From contig NZ_JADNYP010000010.1 in the NCBI RefSeq assembly GCF_015680705.1, forward strand, positions 62,001 to 126,000: DNA of 64,000 nucleotides, in the 5' to 3' direction. The translations under genes were made by a program, and so were the position numbers. This document shows, piece after piece, positions 18,491 to 27,431 of this stretch; position 1 is the first letter of the stretch; every line of letters starts with the position of its first letter. The stretch is from Pseudomonas fulva. GTDB taxonomy: Bacteria; Pseudomonadota; Gammaproteobacteria; Pseudomonadales; Pseudomonadaceae. The notes under the pieces were generated by a model, which was not told where the DNA came from, made no database searches, and worked only from the letters and a program-made list of their open reading frames with translations.

Positions 18491-19255
18491 ATGCCATTGC
18501 CTGTCCTGCTGACCCAGCTCATCACTCATCGTCCGCAACGCATCGCCTTGCTGCAGCATGTCGCCGAGCAGGGCTCTATCACCCAGGCGGCCAAGGCGGC
18601 CGGCATCAGCTATAAGACGGCCTGGGACGCCATCGACGAGCTCAACAACCTGGCTGGCCGCCCGCTGGTCGAACGCAGCACCGGGGGACGCGGCGGTGGC
18701 GGCGCCCGGCTGTCTGCCGAAGGCGAGCGCATGGTGCGGCTCTACCAGCGCCTGCAAACCTTGCAGGCCCAGGTGCTCGAAGCCGCCGAGCAGGCTGGCG
18801 ACCTGGACGTGCTCGGGCGCCTGATGCTGCGAACCAGCGCGCGCAACCAGCTACCGGCACAGGTCAGCGGCCTGCAGCGCGAAGGACGACATGACCGTAT
18901 ACACCTGAGCCTGGCGGGTGGGCTGGCGATCACGGCATCGATCACCCACGACAGCACCGAACGCCTGGAGCTGACCGTGGGAAGCAACGTGGTGGCGTTG
19001 TTCAAGGCTGGCTGGGTCAGGCTGCTGGGCGATGACGAACAGCCCGACCCGCACTGCAACTGCCTGCGCGCCAAGCTCCAGACCATTCTTGCCGACCCTG
19101 CCGATGCGAGCGAGGTCGGGGTGCTCCTGGAAAACGGTCAGACCTTGTGCGCCTTCGCCGAGGCCCGCTGGCTGGCCGAACGGCAGCTTGGCCCGGGCGA
19201 CGAACTGCGCGTGCAGTTCCACCCCGCCCAGGTGCTGCTTGGCGTGCCCGTGTGA
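18491..19255 (+). CDS. ModE-like transcriptional regulator
   Basis: A 254-residue protein with an N-terminal winged helix of ModE/LysR type (IALLQHVAEQGSITQAAKAAG, SYKTAWDAIDELNNL, about residues 14-60). The C-terminal TOBE/Mop segments (about 120-250; LRTSARNQLPAQVSGL is typical) bind molybdate. ModE represses molybdate transport and controls molybdoenzymes. No mod transport genes are nearby, so the target is unknown. Start 18491 was chosen because the upstream extension reads through the comF end. Confidence 0.88.
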   Translation: MPLPVLLTQLITHRPQRIALLQHVAEQGSITQAAKAAGISYKTAWDAIDELNNLAGRPLVERSTGGRGGGGARLSAEGERMVRLYQRLQTLQAQVLEAAEQAGDLDVLGRLMLRTSARNQLPAQVSGLQREGRHDRIHLSLAGGLAITASITHDSTERLELTVGSNVVALFKAGWVRLLGDDEQPDPHCNCLRAKLQTILADPADASEVGVLLENGQTLCAFAEARWLAERQLGPGDELRVQFHPAQVLLGVPV

Positions 19256-19344
19256 ACCCGGAGGGCGCTGCCAGGTCGCAGGCGGTCCGTCGCACGACGC
19301 GCGATGCGCTACCATGGCCGCACGTAGCCTAACCCGGAGTCAGC

Positions 19345-20319
19345 ATGTCCCACCCTTTCGATACTCTCACCCCCGACCTGGTCCTGGACGCGGTCGAGAG
19401 CCTGGGTTTTCTCAGCGACGCCCGCGTGCTGGCGCTCAACAGCTACGAGAACCGTGTCTACCAGGTTGGCCTGGATGACGGCCCGCCGCTGATCGCCAAG
19501 TTCTACCGTCCCGGACGCTGGAGCGACGCGGCGATTCTCGAGGAGCATGCCTTCAGTGCGGAGCTGGCCGATTGCGAGGTTCCCCTGGTGGCGCCGATTC
19601 GGCACGCGCAACAGACCCTGTTCGAGCACCAGGGCTTTCGCTTCGCCTTGTTCCCGCGACGGGGCGGGCATGCGCCGGAACCCGGCGATCTCGAGCAGCT
19701 CTATCGCCTCGGCCAATTGCTCGGCCGTCTGCACGCGGTCGGCGCGGCGCGTCCCTTCGAGCACCGCGAAGCGCTGACCGTGGCCAATTTCGGCCATGCT
19801 TCGCTGGAAACCCTGCTGGCCGGCGATTTCGTGCCTGGCGAGCTGTTGCCGGCCTTCGAGTCCGTGGCCCGGGATCTGCTCGAACGGGTCGAAGCGGCCT
19901 ACGCGGCCATACCCCATCAAGTCATCCGCCTGCACGGCGATTGCCATCCTGGCAACCTGATGTACCGCGACGAATGCTTCCATGTCGTCGACCTCGACGA
20001 CTGCCGTACCGGCCCCGCGGTACAGGACCTGTGGATGATGCTGGCCGGCAGTCGCGGAGAACGCCTGGCCCAGCTGGCCGAACTGATCGATGGCTACAGC
20101 GAGTTCCATGACTTCGACCCGCGCCAGCTTGGCCTGATCGAACCCTTGCGTGCCCTGCGCCAGTTGCACTACAGCGCCTGGCTGGCACGTCGCTGGGACG
20201 ACCCGGCGTTTCCCCGCAGCTTCCCCTGGTTCGGCCAGCCCCGCTACTGGGGCGATCAGATCCTGGCCTTGCGTGAACAGATCGCAGCCTTGCAGGAGCC
20301 TGCGCTGAGATTGTTCTAG
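19345..20319 (+). CDS. srkA: Stress response kinase SrkA (YihE family)
   Basis: A 324-residue serine/threonine kinase of the aminoglycoside-phosphotransferase fold. It has the catalytic loop VIRLHGDCHPGNLMYR near 196-211 and the metal-binding VVDLDDCRTGPAVQDLW after it. NSYENRVYQVGLDDG near residue 32 is typical of SrkA. In E. coli SrkA counters death signalling under oxidative and other stress. It stands alone, with no partner dsbA gene adjacent here. Confidence 0.93.
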   Translation: MSHPFDTLTPDLVLDAVESLGFLSDARVLALNSYENRVYQVGLDDGPPLIAKFYRPGRWSDAAILEEHAFSAELADCEVPLVAPIRHAQQTLFEHQGFRFALFPRRGGHAPEPGDLEQLYRLGQLLGRLHAVGAARPFEHREALTVANFGHASLETLLAGDFVPGELLPAFESVARDLLERVEAAYAAIPHQVIRLHGDCHPGNLMYRDECFHVVDLDDCRTGPAVQDLWMMLAGSRGERLAQLAELIDGYSEFHDFDPRQLGLIEPLRALRQLHYSAWLARRWDDPAFPRSFPWFGQPRYWGDQILALREQIAALQEPALRLF

Positions 20320-20478
20320 GGTTTGCGAAAGACACGCGGCGCGACCAGGCCGGCGCACGCGCCTGTTTCCAACACGGCCTGGGCTGCGTCCTGATCCTTT
20401 TCGTCAGCCCCTGCGGGACCGCACGTCCCTGGCTAGAATAGCCCCCGGCTTCATTCGTCATTCGAGCAAGGAATCTGC

Positions 20479-21366
20479 ATGCATGCTGCAAACCCGCGCC
20501 GCGGGTATCTCCTGGGCCTTGCGGCCTACATCATATGGGGCTCGTTCCCTCTCTACTTCAAGGCGATCCAGAGCGTGCCGGCGACGGAGATCATCGTCCA
20601 TCGCGTGCTCTGGTCAGCGCTTTTCGGCTCGCTGCTGCTGGCCGCCTGGAAACACCCTGGCTGGTGGCGCGAGCTGCGCGAGCACCCCCGCCGCCTGGCC
20701 ATCCTGGCGCTGAGCGGCAGCCTGATCGCCGGCAACTGGCTGACCTATGTGTGGGCAGTGAACAACGGGCGCATGCTCGAAGCCAGCCTTGGCTACTACA
20801 TCAATCCGTTGGTCAACGTGCTGCTGGGCATGCTGCTGCTCGGCGAGCGCCTGCGCCGGCTGCAATGGCTGGCCGTGCTGCTGGCCGTGCTCGGGGTGGT
20901 GCAACAGGTATGGCAGGCGGGCAGCCTGCCCTGGGTCTCGCTGGTGCTCGCCTTGAGCTTCGGCTTCTACGGCCTGATTCGCAAGCAGGCGCCGGTGGCC
21001 GCCCTGCCGGGGCTGGTGGTGGAAACCTGGATGCTGGTCCCGCTGGCCTGCGCCTGGTTGTTGCTGCATCCAGCGGCAAGCACCGCCCAGGCCAGCTTCT
21101 ACGGCAGCAGCGAAGCCTGGTGGCTGATCGCCGCGGGGCCGGTGACCCTGATACCTCTGGTGTGCTTCAACGCGGCTGCCCGCCACTTGCCGTACACCAC
21201 CTTGGGCTTTCTGCAATACCTGGCTCCCACCTTGGTGCTGTTGCAGGCGCTGTGGCTGTTCGATGAGCACCTGTCTGCCAGCAGCCTGGTGGCTTTCATG
21301 TTCATCTGGGCCGGCCTGGTGGTCTACAGCGTCGATATCTGGAAAAGCTTGCGCAAGCGCGCCTGA
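20479..21366 (+). CDS. rarD: RarD-type EamA/DMT family permease
   Basis: A 295-residue inner-membrane protein with ten hydrophobic helices. It starts RRGYLLGLAAYIIWGSFPLYFKAI, the family hallmark, and contains VHRVLWSALFGSLLL and LGYYINPLVNVLLG. RarD proteins belong to the drug/metabolite transporter superfamily; the E. coli protein is annotated chloramphenicol-sensitive, but the true substrate is unknown. The ATG at 20479 follows AAGGAATCTGC. Confidence 0.92.
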   Translation: MHAANPRRGYLLGLAAYIIWGSFPLYFKAIQSVPATEIIVHRVLWSALFGSLLLAAWKHPGWWRELREHPRRLAILALSGSLIAGNWLTYVWAVNNGRMLEASLGYYINPLVNVLLGMLLLGERLRRLQWLAVLLAVLGVVQQVWQAGSLPWVSLVLALSFGFYGLIRKQAPVAALPGLVVETWMLVPLACAWLLLHPAASTAQASFYGSSEAWWLIAAGPVTLIPLVCFNAAARHLPYTTLGFLQYLAPTLVLLQALWLFDEHLSASSLVAFMFIWAGLVVYSVDIWKSLRKRA

Positions 21367-21789
21367 TCAAAATGCTGCACATGTTGCCGCAGCCTGTGGC
21401 CGACCAGGTCTGCGGCATGCTCCCCCAAAGGTTATCCACAGCTTCTTCCCGAAACCTTGCGCACGCGCCCTGCATCTGATCACTTTTCGTACAAACCTCT
21501 ACACCCCTTGCTATGTCTGCCTTACAGCGGTAGGCCCCCAGCTTATCCACAGGTCGATTCACGAGAATCCGGGATAACCTTCCGATGCCTCTTCCAGGTG
21601 CGACCCTCGGGCCAGGCACCGGCGCTTTAGTCTTATGCCATGGCTCGCGCGCTTCATGTAGTATCTTTTTTCGAGCACTACAGGATGTCCGGATGCTCCA
21701 CGTCGCCCGCCCTTGGCCACCCTTCATCCGGCAGGCGACACCCAAGACCAAATACAAGAGCCAAGCAGCTGAGCAGAGTGAGCCAAGCA
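21367..21789. other. Intergenic region before glcB with two DnaA boxes
   Basis: A 423-bp gap. It holds an inverted repeat TGCCGCAG/CTGCGGCA (21385-21417) near the rarD end, which may be a weak terminator without T-tract. Two exact DnaA boxes TTATCCACA on the + strand lie at 21432-21440 and 21543-21551. The glcB promoter should be in the right part. No coding sequence is convincing. Confidence 0.6.
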
Positions 21790-23964
21790 ATGACTGAATA
21801 CGTTCAAGTCGGCGACCTTCAGGTCGCCAAGGTCCTGCATGACTTCATCGAGCAGGAAGCCATCCCCGGTACGGGCATCGTTGCCGACCGCTTCTGGGCC
21901 GATGCGCAACAGCTTTTCGACGACCTCGCTCCGCGCAACAAGGCCCTGCTCGCCAAGCGCGACGAACTGCAGGCCAGGATCGATGCCTGGCATCGGGCAC
22001 GCCAGGGCGAGGCTCATGATCCAGTGGCGTACAAGGCTTTTCTCGAACAGATCGGCTATCTGCTGCCGCCGGTGGAGGATTTCCAGGTCACCACTGCCGA
22101 TGTCGACGAGGAAGTGGCACGGATGGCAGGCCCGCAACTGGTGGTCCCGGTCATGAATGCCCGCTTCGCCTTGAATGCCGCCAATGCCCGCTGGGGGTCG
22201 CTGTATGACGCGCTCTATGGCACCGATGCCATCGCCGAGGAAGGTGGCGCCGAACGGGGCCGCGACTACAACAGGGTGCGCGGCGACAAGGTCATTGCCT
22301 TCGGCCGTGCGTTCCTCGACCAGGCCGCACCGCTGGAAGTTGGCAGCCACGCCGAGGCCAGCGGTTATCGCATCGACCAGGGCAAGCTGGTCGTGGCGCT
22401 GAGGGACGGCAGCACGAGTGCGCTGCGCCAAGCCGCTCAGCTGGTCGGCTACCGAGGCGACGCGGACACACCGACAGCCATCCTGCTCAAGCACAATGGT
22501 CTGCATTTCGAGCTGCAGATCGATGCCGACACGCTCGTAGGTGGGATCGACGCCGCTGGCATCGAGGACATCCTGCTCGAATCGGCCCTGACCACCATCA
22601 TGGACTGCGAAGACTCGGTCGCGGCCGTGGATGCCGAAGACAAGGTCCTGGTCTATCGCAACTGGCTAGGCCTGATGAAAGGCGACCTGGCTGAGCCGGT
22701 GAGCAAGGCGGGCCGGACCTTCACCCGGACACTCAACGCGGATCGTCGGTATACCGGCATGGATGGATCGGAGCTGACGCTACACGGCCGCGCGTTGCTG
22801 TTCGTACGCAATGTCGGCCACCTCATGAGCAACCCGGCAATCCTCGATGCACAGGGCAATGAGCTTCCCGAGGGTATCCAGGACGCGCTGTTCACCGGGC
22901 TGATCGCCCTGCATGACCTCAAGGGCAATACCGCTCGACGCAATAGCCGCAGCGCAAGCGTCTACATCGTCAAGCCCAAGATGCATGGCCCAGAGGAGGT
23001 CGGCTTCGCCGTGGAGATCTTCAGCCGCGTCGAAGACCTGCTGGGCATGCCGCGCAATACCCTGAAGATTGGAATCATGGATGAAGAACGGCGGACCACC
23101 GTCAATCTCAAAGCTTGCATCAAGGCCGCGTCCGAGCGGGTAGTGTTCATCAACACCGGTTTCCTCGACCGCACCGGTGATGAAATCCATACCTCGATGG
23201 AGGCCGGGGCCATGGTACGCAAGGGCGCCATGAAGCATGAACGCTGGATCGGCGCCTACGAGAACAACAACGTCGATGTCGGCCTGGCCACCGGCCTGCC
23301 GGGACGCGCCCAGATCGGCAAGGGCATGTGGGCCATGCCCGACCTGATGGCGGCCATGCTCGAGCAGAAGATCGCGCACCCGCTGGCCGGCGCCAACACC
23401 GCCTGGGTGCCTTCGCCGACCGCGGCCGTGCTGCATGCCTTGCACTATCACAAGGTAGACGTGCCGCAACGTCAGGCCGAACTGGCCAGGCGCGTCCCGG
23501 CCGCGCTGGATGACCTCCTGAGCATCCCGCTGGCGACCACCCCCGACTGGTCGCCCGAGGAGATCGGCAACGAGCTGGACAACAATGCCCAAGGCATCCT
23601 TGGCTACGTGGTGCGCTGGATCGACCAAGGCATAGGCTGCTCCAAGGTACCCGACATCAACGATGTAGGACTGATGGAGGACCGGGCGACCTTGCGCATT
23701 TCCAGCCAGCTGCTGGCCAACTGGCTGCGCCACGGGATCATCAGTCAGGCCCAGGTCATGGAAAGCTTCGAGCGGATGGCGCAAGTGGTCGACCGGCAAA
23801 ATGCCGATGACCCAGACTATCGTCCGATGGCGCCGGACTTCGCAGAGAACATCGCCTTCCAGGCAGCCGTGGAACTGGTGCTCGAAGGCGCCCGGCAGCC
23901 CAACGGTTATACCGAACCGGTCCTGCACCGGCGGCGGCGCGAGTTCAAGGCACGCCAGCGCTGA
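21790..23964 (+). CDS. glcB: Malate synthase G
   Basis: Condenses glyoxylate and acetyl-CoA to malate, completing the glyoxylate shunt for growth on acetate, fatty acids or glycolate. The 724-residue length is typical of the G isoform. Diagnostic stretches include [19 protein letters not shown] at the start, [16 protein letters not shown] (magnesium-binding acids), [18 protein letters not shown] sequence and [21 protein letters not shown]. Start 21790 was chosen on family similarity; the frame is open to 21640 without homology. It is monocistronic here. Confidence 0.96.
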   Translation: MTEYVQVGDLQVAKVLHDFIEQEAIPGTGIVADRFWADAQQLFDDLAPRNKALLAKRDELQARIDAWHRARQGEAHDPVAYKAFLEQIGYLLPPVEDFQVTTADVDEEVARMAGPQLVVPVMNARFALNAANARWGSLYDALYGTDAIAEEGGAERGRDYNRVRGDKVIAFGRAFLDQAAPLEVGSHAEASGYRIDQGKLVVALRDGSTSALRQAAQLVGYRGDADTPTAILLKHNGLHFELQIDADTLVGGIDAAGIEDILLESALTTIMDCEDSVAAVDAEDKVLVYRNWLGLMKGDLAEPVSKAGRTFTRTLNADRRYTGMDGSELTLHGRALLFVRNVGHLMSNPAILDAQGNELPEGIQDALFTGLIALHDLKGNTARRNSRSASVYIVKPKMHGPEEVGFAVEIFSRVEDLLGMPRNTLKIGIMDEERRTTVNLKACIKAASERVVFINTGFLDRTGDEIHTSMEAGAMVRKGAMKHERWIGAYENNNVDVGLATGLPGRAQIGKGMWAMPDLMAAMLEQKIAHPLAGANTAWVPSPTAAVLHALHYHKVDVPQRQAELARRVPAALDDLLSIPLATTPDWSPEEIGNELDNNAQGILGYVVRWIDQGIGCSKVPDINDVGLMEDRATLRISSQLLANWLRHGIISQAQVMESFERMAQVVDRQNADDPDYRPMAPDFAENIAFQAAVELVLEGARQPNGYTEPVLHRRRREFKARQR

Positions 23965-24023
23965 TCGCGATCGGTGATTCCGGGGCCGCCTGGCGGTCCT
24001 GGAATCCCATGCCCACTGCCCTA

Positions 24024-24467
24024 CTACGCCAGCCGCAATTCCTTTCTCACCAGCTCAAGCAACCTGTCCAGGTCGACCGGCTTGAGCAGGAAGTCCACCA
24101 CGCCCAGGCGCATGACATCCACGGCTTCCTTCACGTCGGTATCACCCGAGACCACGATGATGGAAAGCGCGGCCCGCTCCGACTCGCGAATCTGCCGGAT
24201 CAGCTCCAGACCGTCCTTGGGCACCATGCGCAAGTCGGTGATCATCAACCCGATCCCCGGTTCGCGACGCAGGGCGTCGAGCGCCGCCTGGGCACCATTG
24301 GCCTCCAGACAGTCGATTCCCTTGGTCTTGAGGTAGAGGCACAACGCTGTGCGATTGACCACATTGTCATCTACCACCAGCACCTGTTGCGCCGGGGCCG
24401 GTGGCGCCGAAACCGTAGCCAGGGCTTCGCGCTCGGCATCGCTGAGGATTTCATCAAGCTCAACCAT
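24024..24467 (-). CDS. Stand-alone receiver-domain response regulator
   Basis: A 147-residue protein made of a short acidic N-terminal tail (about 28 residues) and one CheY-like receiver. Acidic residues D33/D34 (VLVVDDN), phospho-acceptor D78 (MITDLRM), S107 and K129 (LLKPVD) are all present, so it should be phosphorylatable. There is no output domain, so it probably acts by protein contact or in a phosphorelay. It faces away from the cNMP/CBS gene across about 245 bp. No histidine kinase is adjacent. The start after the A-tract at 24467 was preferred over the longer frame to 24578. Confidence 0.88.
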   Translation of the reverse strand: MVELDEILSDAEREALATVSAPPAPAQQVLVVDDNVVNRTALCLYLKTKGIDCLEANGAQAALDALRREPGIGLMITDLRMVPKDGLELIRQIRESERAALSIIVVSGDTDVKEAVDVMRLGVVDFLLKPVDLDRLLELVRKELRLA

Positions 24468-24712
24468 GGTCCACTCGTCAAAAAAATTCCCTTTAGCAAG
24501 TTCAGACCGCAAAACACCGTTGCGCAAACTGCCTTTCGTCGGATATTTGACACATCCACCGGCTGGGCCAGGCCGCATGATCGCGCGCGCGGGCGCCTTT
24601 CGTACAAGCCTAGACTTACGTCCAATGGGCAGGACCAGGCCCGCCTCTCACCATTGATGCACCACAAGACGCCGTGCGCGTCCAGATGCAGACCTCTACA
24701 TGCGGTAGTTCC

Positions 24713-26650
24713 ATGAGCAGACAGGACGCCTACAGCCAGGCGGGCAAGACCGCCGTACTGCAGAATATCCAGGGCACCATGCAGTTCCTGCAGCGCTTTC
24801 CCCCGTTCAACCAGATGCAGCAGGCACACCTGGCCTATCTGGTCGAGCAGTGCCAGCTGCGTTTCCATGCCGCCGGCGAAAGCATTCTCAAGCCATCGGA
24901 CGGGCCGGTCGAACACTTCTACATCGTCAAGCAAGGCCGGGTGATAGGCGAGCGCCAGCAGATGACCCGAGCAGGGATGGAAACCACCTTCGAAATCACC
25001 ACCGGCGAGTGTTTTCCGCTAGCCGCGCTGCTCGGCGAGCGCGCCACGCGCACCGAGCACCTGGCCGCCGAGGATACGTTCTGCCTGCAGCTGGACAAGA
25101 CGGCGTTCATCAAGCTGTTCTCGCTGTCGGACGTATTCCGCGATTTCGCCCTGCGTGGCGTCAGCAGTTTGCTCGACCAGATCAACCAGCAGGTCCGGCG
25201 ACGCGCGGTCGAGACCCTTGGCACCCAATACTCGCTCAATGCGCCCCTGGGTGAGCTGGCCATGCGCCACCCCATCACCTGCACACCGGCGACCCCGCTG
25301 CGCGACGCCGTGCGCGCCATGCACGAACAGCAGGTCGGCAGCATCGTGATCGTCGATCCGCAGCGCTTCCCCATTGGCATCTTCACCCTGCGCGACCTGC
25401 GCGAAGTGATCGCCGAACCGAGTGCGCAACTGGATGCTCCGGTCGGCCAGTACATGACCGCATCGCCATTCTACCTGGCCCCTTCGGCGACCGCCTTCGA
25501 CGCTGCCATGGCCATGACCGAGCGGCACATCGCCCATGTCTGCCTGGTGGAAAATCAGCGACTGTGCGGGGTGGTTTCCGAGCGTGACCTGTTTTCCCTG
25601 CAGCGGGTCGACCTGGTGCACCTGGCACGCACGATCCGCCATGCGCCACGGCTCGATACGCTGGTGGCGCTGCGCGGCGAGATCGGCCTGCTGGTCGAGC
25701 GCATGCTGGCCCATGGGGCTTCTTCGACTCAGATTACCCAGATCATCACCTTGCTCAACGATCACACGGTCTGCCGAGTCATCGAACTGGTCCTGGCCGA
25801 ACGCGGCGATCCGGGCATCGCCTTCAGCTGGCTGTGCTTCGGCAGTGAAGGACGGCGCGAACAGACCCTGCACACCGACCAGGACAACGGCATTCTTTTC
25901 GAGGCCCAGGACGCGGCCGAGGCCGAGGCCATCCGCGTGCGCCTGCTGCCACTGGCGCAGTCCATCAACCAGTGCCTGGCGCAATGCGGCTTCCGGCTAT
26001 GCGAGGGCAACGTGATGGCAGGCAACCCGCAACTGTGCCTGTCGCGCGCGGAATGGGCCCAGCGCTTCGCCGGGTTCATCCGCCAAGCCACGCCGGAAAA
26101 CCTGCTCGGTTCGAGCATCTACTTCGACCTGCGCGTGGTCTGGGGCCAGGAATCGGCTTGCGAAGGTCTACGCCAGGCCATGCTCGACCAGGTCGCAGAT
26201 AACCGCCTGTTCCAACGCATGATGGCCGAGAACGCCCTGCGCCAGCGCCCGCCGGTAGGACGCTGGCGCGAGTTCGTGCTGACGCGCCAGGGCAACGACC
26301 GCACCGCGACGCTGGACCTGAAGGTCCAGGGCCTGACGCCGTTCGTCGACGGTGCGCGCCTGCTGGCGCTGGCCAACGACATCGGTGCGAGCAACACCCT
26401 GGAGCGCCTGCGCCAACTGGTGGCCAAGGGAGTACTGGAGCCGCTCGATGGCGCCGCCTATGAGGAGGCCTACCACTTCATCCAGCAGACACGCATGCAG
26501 CAGCACCAGCGCCAGAGTCGAGAGAATCAGCCTTATTCCAACCGGCTCGACCCCGACAGCCTCAACCATCTGGATCGACGCATCCTGCGCGAGTCTCTGC
26601 GTCAGGCACAACGCCTGCAAGCCAGCCTGGCGCTGCGGTACCAGCTATGA
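24713..26650 (+). CDS. cNMP-binding / CBS-pair / DUF294 nucleotidyltransferase protein
   Basis: A 645-residue cytoplasmic signalling protein with four parts. These are a cyclic-nucleotide-binding-like domain (about 15-150), two CBS domains (about 175-300; MRHPITCTPATPLRDAV and YMTASPFYLAPSA), a GlnD-like nucleotidyltransferase (FGSEGRREQTLHTDQDNG, about residue 378-395) and a C-terminal helical DUF294 domain. The GSEGRxExxxxxDxD motif is intact, so it may be active, but no substrate is known. It overlaps the downstream exonuclease gene by 4 bp (ATGA), so the two are coupled. ATG 24713 is the likely start; the frame opens at 24674. Confidence 0.88.
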   Translation: MSRQDAYSQAGKTAVLQNIQGTMQFLQRFPPFNQMQQAHLAYLVEQCQLRFHAAGESILKPSDGPVEHFYIVKQGRVIGERQQMTRAGMETTFEITTGECFPLAALLGERATRTEHLAAEDTFCLQLDKTAFIKLFSLSDVFRDFALRGVSSLLDQINQQVRRRAVETLGTQYSLNAPLGELAMRHPITCTPATPLRDAVRAMHEQQVGSIVIVDPQRFPIGIFTLRDLREVIAEPSAQLDAPVGQYMTASPFYLAPSATAFDAAMAMTERHIAHVCLVENQRLCGVVSERDLFSLQRVDLVHLARTIRHAPRLDTLVALRGEIGLLVERMLAHGASSTQITQIITLLNDHTVCRVIELVLAERGDPGIAFSWLCFGSEGRREQTLHTDQDNGILFEAQDAAEAEAIRVRLLPLAQSINQCLAQCGFRLCEGNVMAGNPQLCLSRAEWAQRFAGFIRQATPENLLGSSIYFDLRVVWGQESACEGLRQAMLDQVADNRLFQRMMAENALRQRPPVGRWREFVLTRQGNDRTATLDLKVQGLTPFVDGARLLALANDIGASNTLERLRQLVAKGVLEPLDGAAYEEAYHFIQQTRMQQHQRQSRENQPYSNRLDPDSLNHLDRRILRESLRQAQRLQASLALRYQL

Positions 26651-27357
26651 GCCTGCTCGACTGGCTGCGGCCTGCCGCGCCCAACTTGGATGCGCACTTG
26701 CGCCAGCGCCTCGAACGCTTGCCTGCGCCGCGACCGCTCGGGGTCGAAAGCCTGCGCGAACAGCGCTGGGTGGTGCTGGACCTGGAAACCAGCGGCCTGA
26801 ATCTCAGCCGCGACGTGGTGCTGTCCATCGGCGCGGTGGTGATCGAAGATGGCGCCATCGATCTTGGGCAGCAGTTCGAACGGACCTTGCTCCGTCCTGG
26901 CCGCAAGACCACTTCCAGCGTGCTGATCCATGGCCTGGGCCCAGGTGCCCTGGCAGCCGGCTGCGACCCACGCGAAGCCCTGCTCGAGTTGCTGGAGTTC
27001 ATCGGCGCCAGCCCGGTGCTGGCCTTCCACGCGCCATTCGACCAGCACATGCTGGCCAAGGCGCTGAAGGAGAGCCTTGGCTATCGCCTGCGTCATCCGT
27101 TTCTGGACGTGGCCGAACTGGCGCCGATGCTCAACCCCGACACGCTCTTGCGCGAACCGGGCCTGGACGACTGGATCGCCCGGTTCGGCCTGGAGGTCCA
27201 TGAGCGTCATCATGCCAGCGCCGATGCGCAGGTCACCGCAGAACTGGCCTTGATCCTGCTCAGCCAGGCCCGTCGGCAACAGCTCGACAGCCCCCTGCAA
27301 CTGGAACAGCGACTGCGCCAGTGGCGACGACGCAACCTGCACAGGCATGGCCTTTAG
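26647..27357 (+). CDS. DnaQ-like 3'-5' exonuclease
   Basis: A 236-residue DEDDh exonuclease resembling the epsilon subunit of DNA polymerase III. Exo I has D45 and E47 (VLDLETSG), Exo II is FHAPFDQHML near 120, and Exo III is HHASADAQVTAEL near 190 with the catalytic His and Asp. The first 40 residues are an added leader not found in DnaQ. It overlaps the cNMP/CBS gene by 4 bp. This gene pair recurs in many proteobacteria by my recollection; a proofreading or nucleotide turnover role is inferred. Confidence 0.9.
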   Translation: MSLLDWLRPAAPNLDAHLRQRLERLPAPRPLGVESLREQRWVVLDLETSGLNLSRDVVLSIGAVVIEDGAIDLGQQFERTLLRPGRKTTSSVLIHGLGPGALAAGCDPREALLELLEFIGASPVLAFHAPFDQHMLAKALKESLGYRLRHPFLDVAELAPMLNPDTLLREPGLDDWIARFGLEVHERHHASADAQVTAELALILLSQARRQQLDSPLQLEQRLRQWRRRNLHRHGL

Positions 27358-27431
27358 GCAGTAGATAACTGTTACCCGGGCATAGCGCTGCTCGACAGCA
27401 TGGCATGTCCTCATCACCCGGGACATGAACC

